DNA of 64,000 nt. It comes from Nitrososphaera sp. (GTDB lineage: Archaea > Thermoproteota > Nitrososphaeria > Nitrososphaerales > Nitrososphaeraceae). Shown piece by piece: positions 16,053 through 23,703 of this stretch. Position numbers and translations under genes: made by a program. Location of the stretch: assembly GCF_013388945.1 (NCBI RefSeq), contig NZ_JACAEH010000004.1, forward strand, positions 124,001 through 188,000. Reading direction: 5' to 3'. Each line of letters starts with the position of its first letter. Within the stretch, counting starts at the first letter, position 1. The notes under the pieces are model-generated. The model did not search any database. It saw only the letters and a list, made by a program, of their open reading frames with translations, and was not told where the DNA came from.

Positions 16053-17048
16053 ATGACTGGAGGGGCTGCCATGGTCTTGCTATTGATCTTTATCGGCAGC
16101 ACCGGCGCTGCGTATGCCCAGACCGAGCTTGGCAGCAAGTACAGCGTCAGGACAGCGGGATTTGAGATCCAGTTTCCTGCCGGCTGGAACGGCACTCTGA
16201 CAAGCGAAGAATATGCCATAATGTATCCTGCCGGCGCCGAACCTGACGCTTTGATGACGGTTCTTGTGACAGACAGAATAGATGCCAGAAGGCTGATGAC
16301 GTCGGAGGTGGGAGTCGAGTTTGGCCGTGTCGCAATATACGAGGACGAGTCGTGCGACAGCATCGTGGACCAGATAATTCCGCTGAACGGCAACAGGGTT
16401 TTCCACACGGTACACGAATGCCCGGCTGAAGTGGGCTACAGCAAGACGGACACCTACGTGATCTTCACCCTGAGAAACGCCATCGCTGTGAGCCTTTCTG
16501 CCGCGTCCCCGGAAGCATACGAGAGGCATCTTCCCGAGTTTGAAAGTTCGCTCAAGTCCATCATTATTGAAGGGCCCATCGACTTTCGGACCGCCCTTGA
16601 GATCATCCTGGGCACGACGAGCATCTCTACCCAAGAGGTGGATTTCTCAGCCGGCGAGATCAGGCTGACTGCGGGCGCGTCGTCGAAAATAGTGGCAATT
16701 GACTTTGACGAGGAGTCAAGGTGCATCTCTGTCACAGTCGACGAGCAAAAGCGGTCCGAGGGCCACCTCCTGGTCCCGGCCCACCGCCTGCTTTTGGGGC
16801 CCTACCAGGTCTATGTCGACGGAGAGCCTTCCGACGACTATGTGGTGATAGGAGACGAGGGCGGCGCGACGCAGCTGATAGACGTATGGTACAAGCGGGG
16901 GGCGCACAAGATTGAGATTGCCGGCACCGAGGTCGTTCCAGAGTTTGACGCAGGTATCGCGTTGATCCTGGCCGCCTCGCTGTCGGCCGCATTGCTATAC
17001 CGGCGCATGGCCTCTCAGGCCACAAGGCCAGATTCGGCGCCTGCATAG
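16053..17048 (+). CDS. Secreted protein with a PEFG-CTERM-like sorting tail
   Basis: The 331 residues begin with a signal peptide (MTGGAAMVLLLIFIGSTGAAYA). A compact domain follows with FEIQFPAGWNGTL and repeated beta strands, then a beta-sandwich containing YQVYVDGEPSDDYVV. The end is VVPEFDAGIALILAASLSAALLYRRM: a PEF motif, a hydrophobic helix and a basic RR patch. This tripartite tail is the archaeosortase substrate signal (PEFG-CTERM), with Asp in place of the usual Gly. The protein is probably cut and lipid-anchored at the cell surface. A TATA-like CTAAATAC about 30 nt upstream supports the ATG. Part of its 3' end is duplicated beyond vapBC (17770-17838). The function of the body is unknown. 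Confidence 0.8.
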   Translation: MTGGAAMVLLLIFIGSTGAAYAQTELGSKYSVRTAGFEIQFPAGWNGTLTSEEYAIMYPAGAEPDALMTVLVTDRIDARRLMTSEVGVEFGRVAIYEDESCDSIVDQIIPLNGNRVFHTVHECPAEVGYSKTDTYVIFTLRNAIAVSLSAASPEAYERHLPEFESSLKSIIIEGPIDFRTALEIILGTTSISTQEVDFSAGEIRLTAGASSKIVAIDFDEESRCISVTVDEQKRSEGHLLVPAHRLLLGPYQVYVDGEPSDDYVVIGDEGGATQLIDVWYKRGAHKIEIAGTEVVPEFDAGIALILAASLSAALLYRRMASQATRPDSAPA

Positions 17049-17094
17049 TTCAGAAGATTCTCCGGGACGAAGATGGTTATTTGATCTGAAAGGG
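17010..17094. repeat. Direct repeat copy A flanking vapBC
   Basis: It covers the last codons (ASQATRPDSAPA, stop TAG) of the PEFG-tailed gene plus about 46 bp after it. It matches 17770-17838 with substitutions and a 16-bp length difference, ending in the common ...GAAAGGG. Confidence 0.75.
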
Positions 17095-17099
17095 CAAAC

Positions 17100-17486
17100 T
17101 TACTTTACGAACATTACTCCTTCGAGCTCCTTGAAATGCCGGTCTCCTGTAAGGAATGGGATTTGCATCTTTTTGGCAAGATAGTATCCAAGTGCATCAA
17201 CGTATGATATGTCCTTCCGCTTTTTCATCAGATCTTCTCTGAGTTTCATTGAGCCAGCAATGTCATCAATATCAAAGTCAACGAGATACCTGGAAAAGCG
17301 ATCGATAATCTGCCTTGCGGCCTCATGGCCATGGAGCTTACCGACCCTGAAGTAGATTTCCATCAAGTTTAGCTTCGTTAGTGCACCTGAAGATTTTTCC
17401 TCGAAGTATCTGGTGTAAGCCTTCTCACCGCTGATGTATGCAAGCACAGCGTAACTGTCATAGAAAAAAGTCCTGTCCCTACTCAC
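17100..17486 (-). CDS. vapC: VapC-type PIN-domain ribonuclease toxin
   Basis: The 128-residue PIN domain has its four acidic residues in place: FFYDSYAVLAYI, KLNLMEIYF, DISYVDALGYYLA and FLTGDRHF. These coordinate metal for RNA cleavage, typically of tRNA or rRNA, which arrests translation. Its start overlaps the 3' end of the AbrB-type antitoxin gene by 8 nt, which couples translation of the pair. The unit sits between imperfect direct repeats, suggesting arrival by insertion or local duplication. All motifs are intact. Confidence 0.88.
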   Translation of the reverse strand: MSRDRTFFYDSYAVLAYISGEKAYTRYFEEKSSGALTKLNLMEIYFRVGKLHGHEAARQIIDRFSRYLVDFDIDDIAGSMKLREDLMKKRKDISYVDALGYYLAKKMQIPFLTGDRHFKELEGVMFVK

Positions 17487-17688
17487 TGTCAGCCCATTCC
17501 CTGCGAAGTTCGTCCTTTATCTTTTGGATGTCGCCCATCGGGTATTTGCCAAATAGCTCCTTGATGTCGTTGCACTTCTTGAGCTGGTATTCGACCTCGT
17601 CTCCTTCCCGTAGCCCTTCCTTTGAAGCCAGATCCGCCGGGATTATAAGCCCAAGTGAGTTGCCCCACCTTTTCACCCTAGCCCTCAT
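17479..17688 (-). CDS. vapB: VapB-type AbrB/SpoVT-fold antitoxin
   Basis: The 69 residues start with the swapped-hairpin DNA-binding domain RARVKRWGNSLGLIIPADLASKEGL and GDEVEYQL, followed by an acidic/basic C-terminal helix that should wrap the toxin. The antitoxin neutralises VapC and, with it, usually represses their own promoter. A perfect inverted repeat lies 1 nt before the start codon (17690-17710), between the TATA box and the gene, and is the likely operator. Confidence 0.88.
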   Translation of the reverse strand: MRARVKRWGNSLGLIIPADLASKEGLREGDEVEYQLKKCNDIKELFGKYPMGDIQKIKDELRREWADSE

Positions 17689-17689
17689 C

Positions 17690-17710
17690 AGTTATACGTA
17701 ATGTATAACT
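17690..17710. promoter_or_regulatory. Palindromic operator of vapBC
   Basis: AGTTATAC and GTATAACT are perfect 8-bp arms around GTAAT. The site fills the gap between the TATA box (17713-17720) and the vapB ATG (17686-17688). A bound VapBC complex would block the transcription start. Confidence 0.75.
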
Positions 17711-17712
17711 CG

Positions 17713-17720
17713 TTAATAAA
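17713..17720 (-). promoter_or_regulatory. TATA box of vapBC
   Basis: On the minus strand TTTATTAA lies 25-32 nt before the vapB ATG, consistent with a leaderless transcript. Confidence 0.55.
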
Positions 17721-17769
17721 CAGAGCTGTTCGGCCACCGATCGCGGCGCCAAGTATCTCAAAAACACTA

Positions 17770-17838
17770 GCATCCCAAGCTGCAAAGCCAGATTCGACGC
17801 CTGCATGATTCAGGACGTGGCTATTTAATCCGAAAGGG
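17770..17838 (+). pseudogene. 3' remnant of a second PEFG-tail gene (repeat copy B)
   Basis: In frame it reads ASQAAKPDSTPA then TGA, nearly the same as the ASQATRPDSAPA end of the gene at 16053-17048. The similarity continues about 30 bp past the stop. No upstream body is left, so this is the tail of a lost paralogue or of a tandem duplication broken by vapBC. Confidence 0.6.
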
Positions 17839-17976
17839 AGGCGCCTTTCAGCCCGGGTTTTTTGAAAAGCCGGTCTGTCTCAATGAACCGAACCTGAGTG
17901 AAAGCTATTTCACATCCTGCTCTCTTTTCTTCTTGCACGCCACTATTATTGCAGACAAGCTCAAAGCAAATTCCCA

Positions 17977-18162
17977 ATGGCGGCTGTAGGACTCAGCAGG
18001 CTCTGTCACGAAAAGCTTTGCCGGAGCTGCGGAGGAAACATGATTTCAAGCAAGTTCTGCCTGTACTGCAGCGAGCCGAGTGCGTGGAGATGCCCCGAGT
18101 GCGGAAACGTTACCGACCTTGTGCATGCGCACAGATACGGCAACAAAGTCTTGCATTTCTGA
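17977..18162 (+). CDS. Small double zinc-ribbon protein, 61 aa
   Basis: The product has three Cys pairs and two His: LCRSCGG, FCLYCSE, then CPECG and HAHRYG. The first two pairs can form one rubredoxin-like knuckle site, and the last pair with HxH a second. There is no other domain. It probably binds nucleic acid or a protein as a small adaptor; the target is unknown. No TATA box was obvious. A longer frame from 17898 is in a different phase and lacks these features. Confidence 0.65.
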   Translation: MAAVGLSRLCHEKLCRSCGGNMISSKFCLYCSEPSAWRCPECGNVTDLVHAHRYGNKVLHF

Positions 18163-18225
18163 TTGGTCGCTTAACTTTCATAATTTACATTAGGACTGAA
18201 AAGAAAAGAGGGTAGGAAGAGCTAC

Positions 18226-19833
18226 CTAGGCGACAACAGTCAGGGTCTTGTCGTTGACTATGGACAGCGCAGTGGGCGTCTGGCTGATTCCGTCCCAGAC
18301 GAATATCCTCACCGTGTAGTTGCCCTCGTCTCCTGCGACCCACGATCTTGCAGCATTGGTGGTCTCGCCGGATGCAAGCGTGCCGGTTACCCAGCCTACA
18401 TCAGCGGTGAAGCCGTCCTTGTCGATCACCTGTATGATGATGGCGTAGTTCTGTGAGCTCTGCTGGTAGTTCTTGAAGGTAGCCTGGATGTCTATCTGTC
18501 CTCCAGTCCTCGCAGCCGCTACTGCCTGGCCGCTTGAGCCGATAAATGCCGTGCTCTGCACCTGGACCTTTGCCAGCGGGTTGTTCACGAAGTAGGAGTC
18601 TGGGTACGTCGGTGTCAGATCTATACCTGTTCCACCGCCTGTAGTTCCACCGCCGCCTCCGCCACCTACTGCTCCGCCTCCGCTAGGAGCCACAGACGTG
18701 TAGCCTGCGACAACCGGCGAGAGCGAGGTCAGCCTGCCTGTAATAGTGTTGGCAGCGGTATCTACGGTTAGTGTAACATCTACCCATGCAGTCCCTGTCC
18801 AGTGGAAGAACTTGACGTTTGCTTCGTTAAAGCCCGGAGGAAGCAGTGTAGGATCGTAGGGTATTGTGACATCGATCGTTGCACCTGAGCCCAGTGTTAT
18901 GGATGAGGTGTCTATCTCAAACACAGTGCCAATGGTGTTACCTGTGGAGGTTCCAATAGTGAGACTGGACGACGTTCCCACAGCAGAGAATATGCCCGGA
19001 TTGTCTGCTAGGAGCGTAGATGGAGATACCTGCTCTACAACTATCGTACCGCCGGTCTGGACGTTGCTAATAGTAACAGTGATCGGTGTTGATACGCCGG
19101 GCACGGTTATCGGCGGAAGGGAGACGTTAGTTCCAGAGCTTACCGGGATCTGGATTATTGCGGGGCTCGAATTGACAGTAAATGTCAATTGAGGAGCAAC
19201 AAGCTCGTCTACTCCGTTTCCTCCTGCATTGGTCTGAATCAATACATCAAGGGTGTGAGTGCCTGGAGGTATCAAACCCGAGTTGAGTTTCCCACTTATT
19301 GTTATGGTCACGGGCCCATAGTATCCGTTTACAACGTTTGTACCTGCTCCAATATTTTGGTAACCTAGATTGTTACCGCCAACAAATCCGTACGACGAAC
19401 TAAACGTGAAAGAATAAGGAGCCGAATAGGTTGTTCCCGTCGAAATCAAGCCAAAGCCATATCCATACCCGGAAGCACCAGCCGACGGGCTTATGGTAAG
19501 CGTGTTATCTTTGACAAGAGAAGGGTCACCGCTTGTTCTCTGACCGTTTGCGTTAAAAATGGCATGCTTGACACCTGCAATAGTGTTATCCATTGTTAAT
19601 TCAATTGAACTGATAGAAATTAATTCTCCAGCAGCAACCTCAACAGATACTTGAAAGTCACTGCCGCTTGCAGACTGCGTTATTGTGTTGCCAGTTGTAT
19701 TAGGAAGGCTGGTGGTAACAGTAAACGCTTCTGCATTTTGCAAGGGCACGAATATCACAGCAAGAATTATTCCGGCGACGGCAATTCCGAGAATCTGCTT
19801 GTGTTTGCGAATATCATCTAGACCGGATGCCAT
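18226..19833 (-). CDS. Secreted surface protein sharing the C-terminal display cassette
   Basis: The 535 residues start with a short basic N-terminus and a signal/anchor helix (about 14-36, ILGIAVAGIILAVIFVPL, cleavable after AEA). A beta domain with a Gly/Tyr/Ser-rich patch (SGYGYGFG) follows. From ~225 come module A (DVTIPYDPTLLPP, VKFFHWTGTAWVDVTLTVD, TSLSPVVAG), a poly-Gly linker (~395-410) and module B (YPDSYFVNNPLAKV ... NYAIIIQVID ... GNYTVRIFVWDG). Both modules recur in the giant proteins at 5948 and 55170. It resembles an abundant envelope protein. TTTTATATT at 19864-19872 (minus strand) is a good TATA box about 35 nt before the start. It is the last GC-rich gene before the glycan island. 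Confidence 0.82.
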   Translation of the reverse strand: MASGLDDIRKHKQILGIAVAGIILAVIFVPLQNAEAFTVTTSLPNTTGNTITQSASGSDFQVSVEVAAGELISISSIELTMDNTIAGVKHAIFNANGQRTSGDPSLVKDNTLTISPSAGASGYGYGFGLISTGTTYSAPYSFTFSSSYGFVGGNNLGYQNIGAGTNVVNGYYGPVTITISGKLNSGLIPPGTHTLDVLIQTNAGGNGVDELVAPQLTFTVNSSPAIIQIPVSSGTNVSLPPITVPGVSTPITVTISNVQTGGTIVVEQVSPSTLLADNPGIFSAVGTSSSLTIGTSTGNTIGTVFEIDTSSITLGSGATIDVTIPYDPTLLPPGFNEANVKFFHWTGTAWVDVTLTVDTAANTITGRLTSLSPVVAGYTSVAPSGGGAVGGGGGGGTTGGGTGIDLTPTYPDSYFVNNPLAKVQVQSTAFIGSSGQAVAAARTGGQIDIQATFKNYQQSSQNYAIIIQVIDKDGFTADVGWVTGTLASGETTNAARSWVAGDEGNYTVRIFVWDGISQTPTALSIVNDKTLTVVA

Positions 19834-19967
19834 CTACTATCTAGGTAGGACAGCGAACGGCAATATAAAAGGCTTCTTGTGCCCAAAAATGGAAAAGTCT
19901 CATAGTATAGCTCTATTCATGTCGGGTCATTTCTTATATATAACTCCAAGAGCATATCTACCAGCAG

Positions 19968-20729
19968 TTGCAAACGTCTTCCCCCCAGCCATTAAAGTCT
20001 GAGACTAAGTTATCCGTCATCATTCCTGTATACAACCAAGAGAAGAGGGTTGGCGTTTCACTTGCACGGATAAAACGGGTCTTGGGGTCCACGTTACAAG
20101 CTTATGAAATAGTCGTGGTCAATGACGGCAGTACTGACAAGACGCTCGATGTACTTCAGGAAGAGCAGGAAAAGGATCCCAGCATACACATAGTTTCCTA
20201 TCCCGTCAACAGAGGGAAGGGATACGCTGTTAGAGAAGGCGTAATGAGGTCAAAAGGAAGTACCGTCATATTTACCGACGGAGATCTGGACGTCTCGCCA
20301 GAAGTTATCAAAGACTACATCGATGAACTTGGCAGTTTCGATCTGGTGGTAGCATCAAAGCGTCATCCATTGTCAAGAGTAAAAGCGCCGCAATCCAGAA
20401 AGTTTCTTAGCAGGGCCTTTAGCCTCGTCGTTCGACTACTGGTTGGAATAAAGCTAAAGGACACGCAGGCGGGGTTGAAGGCGGGCAATGGCGACGCCCT
20501 GCGCTTGATTTTCAGCGTGATGCAGGTAAGGCGCTATGCGTTTGACGTGGAGCTGTTTGTGATTGCAGACTTGCTGCAATTGAGGATAAAGGAAATGCCA
20601 ATCGAGATCGAACTTGACAGGCGATTCAAGGTCCGCGATATTGCAAGGATGTTTGTGGACGTTTCAGGAATAGCCTACAGGCATCGCGTACGACACTGGT
20701 ATGCGAACCAGAGCAAAGGGCTCAAGTGA
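19968..20729 (+). CDS. GT2 glycosyltransferase, dolichyl-phosphate sugar synthase-like
   Basis: The 253 residues form a GT-A fold: LSVIIPVYNQEKRV, EIVVVNDGSTDKTLDVL, VNRGKGYAVREGVM, and the metal-binding FTDGDLDVSPEVI. TQAGLKAGNGDALR aligns with the acceptor region of ALG5/DPM1-type enzymes, and YAFDVELFVIADLL is also typical. It lacks C-terminal transmembrane helices. It probably moves glucose or mannose from a nucleotide sugar to dolichyl phosphate at the cytoplasmic face, making the donor for later lumen-side transfer. The TTG start follows CTTATATATAAC by about 27 nt. The next gene (PGI/PMI) begins 5 nt after the stop, so the two form an operon supplying activated hexose. Confidence 0.88.
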   Translation: MQTSSPQPLKSETKLSVIIPVYNQEKRVGVSLARIKRVLGSTLQAYEIVVVNDGSTDKTLDVLQEEQEKDPSIHIVSYPVNRGKGYAVREGVMRSKGSTVIFTDGDLDVSPEVIKDYIDELGSFDLVVASKRHPLSRVKAPQSRKFLSRAFSLVVRLLVGIKLKDTQAGLKAGNGDALRLIFSVMQVRRYAFDVELFVIADLLQLRIKEMPIEIELDRRFKVRDIARMFVDVSGIAYRHRVRHWYANQSKGLK

Positions 20730-20734
20730 GATAG

Positions 20735-21793
20735 ATGATTCTTGACGACCTTGCAATGTATGATTCTTCCTTCATGAAAGTGTATGACAATTGGTACGAC
20801 TATTCGCTCTCAGCCAATGCACAATCTGAGAATATTACCGATGACTTGAAAATAAGAAAAAGAGCCTATTCATCGATAGTATTTGCAGGAATGGGCGGCT
20901 CTGCTACTGTAGGAGACATTGCCTGCTCGGTATTGAAGATGAGTTCGCGTGTAGTTAGAGGGTCGACGCTTCCAGAAAGCGTAGACAAGAACTCGCTTGT
21001 AATTGCATCGAGCGTATCCGGCAATACCTATGAAACAATCGAGATTGTCAGGGAATGTGTGAGAAAGAAGATCGATACAATTGTACTGTCCGCAGGTGGC
21101 GCGTTGGAGACGTTGGCAAAAAAAGAGGGTCTTTCACACATTAATATTCAGAATCTTGGAGCACCTAGGCTGTCGCTGCCTTGTTTAGTCTATCCGGTGA
21201 TGAATATTCTAAGAGTGTTTGAGTATGGCATGGAAGAACAAATCGCATCATCGCTGGAAACATTACGGTCATTATCACATTCAGCCAGAAGCTCGTCTCC
21301 GACGAGTGTGAATATTGCAAAAAAGATTGCCCTGTTCATAGGCTGCACGCTTCCCATCTGCTATTACAACTCTGACCTCAGGGCGGCTGGAATAAGATTC
21401 AGGAATTCGCTTAATGAAAATGCCAAGACCCACGCGATCAGTGAGGACGTTGAAGAGGCGTGTCACAACAGCATAGTTCCTTTCTCCGATAAACAATCTT
21501 CTGAATGTAGCGTGGTATTGCTCCGTTCTCAGAAGGAACGCAATTCGGTATCTTCGAGGTTTCGGATTGTAAAGAATTTCCTTGAGACCAAAGGGATTCC
21601 GGTACTGGAATTGAAAGGCGAGGGCAATACTCTGCTTGCCAGCATCATGGGTTTGGTTTACCTCTTGGACTATTCAACTGTCTACCTGTCGTTGCTAAAT
21701 GGGCACGACCCCAACGCCACGGCAGCCATCGATTACGTAAAGTCCGCCATCAAGGAACAACTTCAGACCGACTTTGGGGATAAGAGCGACTAG
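20735..21793 (+). CDS. Bifunctional phosphoglucose/phosphomannose isomerase
   Basis: The 352-residue SIS-domain protein has FAGMGGSATVGDIA (sugar-phosphate loop), ASSVSGNTYETIEIV, the catalytic region NSLNENAKTHAISEDVEEACHN and the C-terminal NGHDPNATAAIDYVKSAI. These are hallmarks of the archaeal/Aquifex PGI/PMI family that interconverts fructose-6-phosphate with glucose-6-phosphate and mannose-6-phosphate. It feeds both UDP-glucose and GDP-mannose branches of glycan synthesis. It overlaps the convergent amidohydrolase gene by 4 nt. Confidence 0.9.
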   Translation: MILDDLAMYDSSFMKVYDNWYDYSLSANAQSENITDDLKIRKRAYSSIVFAGMGGSATVGDIACSVLKMSSRVVRGSTLPESVDKNSLVIASSVSGNTYETIEIVRECVRKKIDTIVLSAGGALETLAKKEGLSHINIQNLGAPRLSLPCLVYPVMNILRVFEYGMEEQIASSLETLRSLSHSARSSSPTSVNIAKKIALFIGCTLPICYYNSDLRAAGIRFRNSLNENAKTHAISEDVEEACHNSIVPFSDKQSSECSVVLLRSQKERNSVSSRFRIVKNFLETKGIPVLELKGEGNTLLASIMGLVYLLDYSTVYLSLLNGHDPNATAAIDYVKSAIKEQLQTDFGDKSD

Positions 21794-22512
21794 ATCATTT
21801 TATCCAAGTTGTCGTGTATTATGTTTTGAATGTCTGTTTCGTTGGTCAGGCTTTCTTTCACGGTTGCCAAGTTTGCGCTCATGGTTCCCCACGGAATGTC
21901 GGACCCGAGCAGGACTCTTTTTGACCCAAGGTCGCGGACAGCCCACCTGATTACAGACGGTATGCGGCAATTGCTCGTCTCCAGCCACAGGTTGTCTATG
22001 CCCTTGGAGTTCTCTATGGCAGCCTTGGCATTTTGAAGCTCGTTTCCTCCCATGTGGGCCATGACTACCCTCAGCTTTGGGTACGACTTTGCTATCTCTA
22101 TTGCAAACTCATAGCTGGCCATTTCTAGCCACCTCCCGGTATGTATCAAAGCTATGGCTCCCTTGTCATGGAGAATGTCAAAGACGTCGGAAAAAACAGG
22201 ATCCGTGACTTTGACCTTGTCGATGCTTGGATGATACTTTATGCCCACTATCTTGTCATCCAAAAGCTTTGGTAGATTTTGCTTGCACCACGAAACATTA
22301 GAGGGCGTCATCCTCATTAATGCATAGATTTCTTTGTGGGTTCTGGAATACTTGATTAGATCGGCATTGACTTTGTCTATTTCCGCGTTGCTTGCAAACG
22401 CCATGAGCTTCCTCACGCTAAATTTTTCAATGTATCTTTCCAGATCACTTATAGCGATAACTTCTTCCACCAAGGTATCCGGCCCGAAATGGACGTGGGC
22501 GTCGCAGATCAT
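21790..22512 (-). CDS. Amidohydrolase-superfamily metal hydrolase (Amidohydro_2-like)
   Basis: The 240-residue TIM-barrel protein has CDAHVHFGP (metal HxH), IALIHTGRW, VVMAHMGGNE and VLLGSDIPWGT, all positioned as metal ligands of amidohydrolases. The substrate is unknown; family members cleave amides, esters or decarboxylate. Its ATG overlaps the stop of the AsnB-like gene (ATGA, 4 nt), and that gene follows an ATP-grasp gene by 10 nt. The three are almost certainly one operon. An amide-forming pair plus an amide/ester hydrolase suggests making and trimming a substituent on a sugar acid; this is an inference. Confidence 0.8.
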   Translation of the reverse strand: MICDAHVHFGPDTLVEEVIAISDLERYIEKFSVRKLMAFASNAEIDKVNADLIKYSRTHKEIYALMRMTPSNVSWCKQNLPKLLDDKIVGIKYHPSIDKVKVTDPVFSDVFDILHDKGAIALIHTGRWLEMASYEFAIEIAKSYPKLRVVMAHMGGNELQNAKAAIENSKGIDNLWLETSNCRIPSVIRWAVRDLGSKRVLLGSDIPWGTMSANLATVKESLTNETDIQNIIHDNLDKMI

Positions 22513-23693
22513 AACGTTTGGTTAAGGGACATTGATTTAGTTATAAAGATTCTGTGCCATACTTCTAGTGCAAGGATGCCCAGCAGCTTGTTGACGTACC
22601 TGTGGCTGGCCTGCCTCTCCTGGCTGCCGAGGGTCCTGTCGATCCATTCCATACTGATCAGTCCCGCTTCAACAACTTCTGATTGATCCATGATATTTTC
22701 GAAGATCTCCTTGCCCTCCTTTTGCCACAACTTGATCGTATCAAATGCAAATCCCTGCTTGCCCTGGGCTGACAATTCCTGCAGGCCATAGCTTGCTAGC
22801 AAGTGTCGCAGTATCAATTTTCCTTTAGAGCTATTCCGGTCATACTTTAGAGATACAGGAATCCGTAGTGCAAAGCTTATCATCTCCTTGCTCAAGAAAG
22901 GCCTGAAGAGTTTGAGATTGAAAGCGTCGGCCCACCTTTGAAACATTGGGTGCCAGTCGTGGAGTAGCTTGCCGTTAAAGTCTGCGAGGAAGACCTGATC
23001 AAGAGGTTCCAGAGGGTTGTCAAAGTAGGGCACAAGGAGCGAGTATACAGAGTCCCAATCAAAGTTAATCGATTTACCAAAGAGATCTTTCTGGTCTGGA
23101 ACCCAATCACGACCGTGGCCATCCAGATAGCTTTTCACTCTGTCAATAGGACTGGCAAGATTCCCGTTGAGAAACTGTTGATATCTAAACGTATATCCGC
23201 CGAAGAGCTCGTCGCCCCCGTCGCCTGTGCAGAGGATGTCGCAGTACTTTGACGCATACTTTAGCAGGTAGTACGACCACATGTTCCACATTGGTTTTTG
23301 TACAAGCCAGATGTGGCGCGGCATCTCTTTGAATATCCTGTCAAGTACTATGTCATGATGGTCAGTCTCATAGTTGGCTATCATGCGTTCTAGCATCGGA
23401 TCTTTCTTGCCGTCCACAAGAACGCTGAATGTCACCAGGTTTTCCACCGACTTGGAAGCAGAATGCAAGAGAACTGAAGAGTCTATGCCGCCTGAAACTG
23501 TGAGCCCAAGCTTGTTCATCCCTGCAAAGGAACCCGACAGCATTTCATGGACTGTTCTGGAAGCGCCGTCAATCGTTACATTGTTTTTTGGGATAAAGTC
23601 TTGCCAGGTTTTTGCGTCATTGCTGAGTGGAACCGGGCTGTATCTGAGCGTAAGGATGTTTGTTATTTCCTTCTTGTCGGCGTCGGTGAGCAA
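22509..23693 (-). CDS. Asparagine synthetase-like amide ligase without glutaminase domain
   Basis: The 394 residues hold the AsnB C-terminal synthetase domain: PP-loop LTVSGGIDSSVLLHSAS, LVTFSVLVDGK, CTGDGGDELFGGYTFRYQ, and helical C-terminal parts (LFRPFLSKEMI, GKLILRHLL). The usual N-terminal class II glutaminase domain with Cys2 is absent; only ~60 residues precede the PP-loop. It should adenylate a carboxylate and transfer ammonia or another amine. AsnB homologues amidate uronic acids in some bacterial O-antigens (WbpS type), which fits this glycan locus. It is the middle gene of the ATP-grasp/AsnB/amidohydrolase operon. The start is TTG. Confidence 0.85.
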   Translation of the reverse strand: MLTDADKKEITNILTLRYSPVPLSNDAKTWQDFIPKNNVTIDGASRTVHEMLSGSFAGMNKLGLTVSGGIDSSVLLHSASKSVENLVTFSVLVDGKKDPMLERMIANYETDHHDIVLDRIFKEMPRHIWLVQKPMWNMWSYYLLKYASKYCDILCTGDGGDELFGGYTFRYQQFLNGNLASPIDRVKSYLDGHGRDWVPDQKDLFGKSINFDWDSVYSLLVPYFDNPLEPLDQVFLADFNGKLLHDWHPMFQRWADAFNLKLFRPFLSKEMISFALRIPVSLKYDRNSSKGKLILRHLLASYGLQELSAQGKQGFAFDTIKLWQKEGKEIFENIMDQSEVVEAGLISMEWIDRTLGSQERQASHRYVNKLLGILALEVWHRIFITKSMSLNQTL

Positions 23694-23703
23694 CTAGTGG
23701 GAC

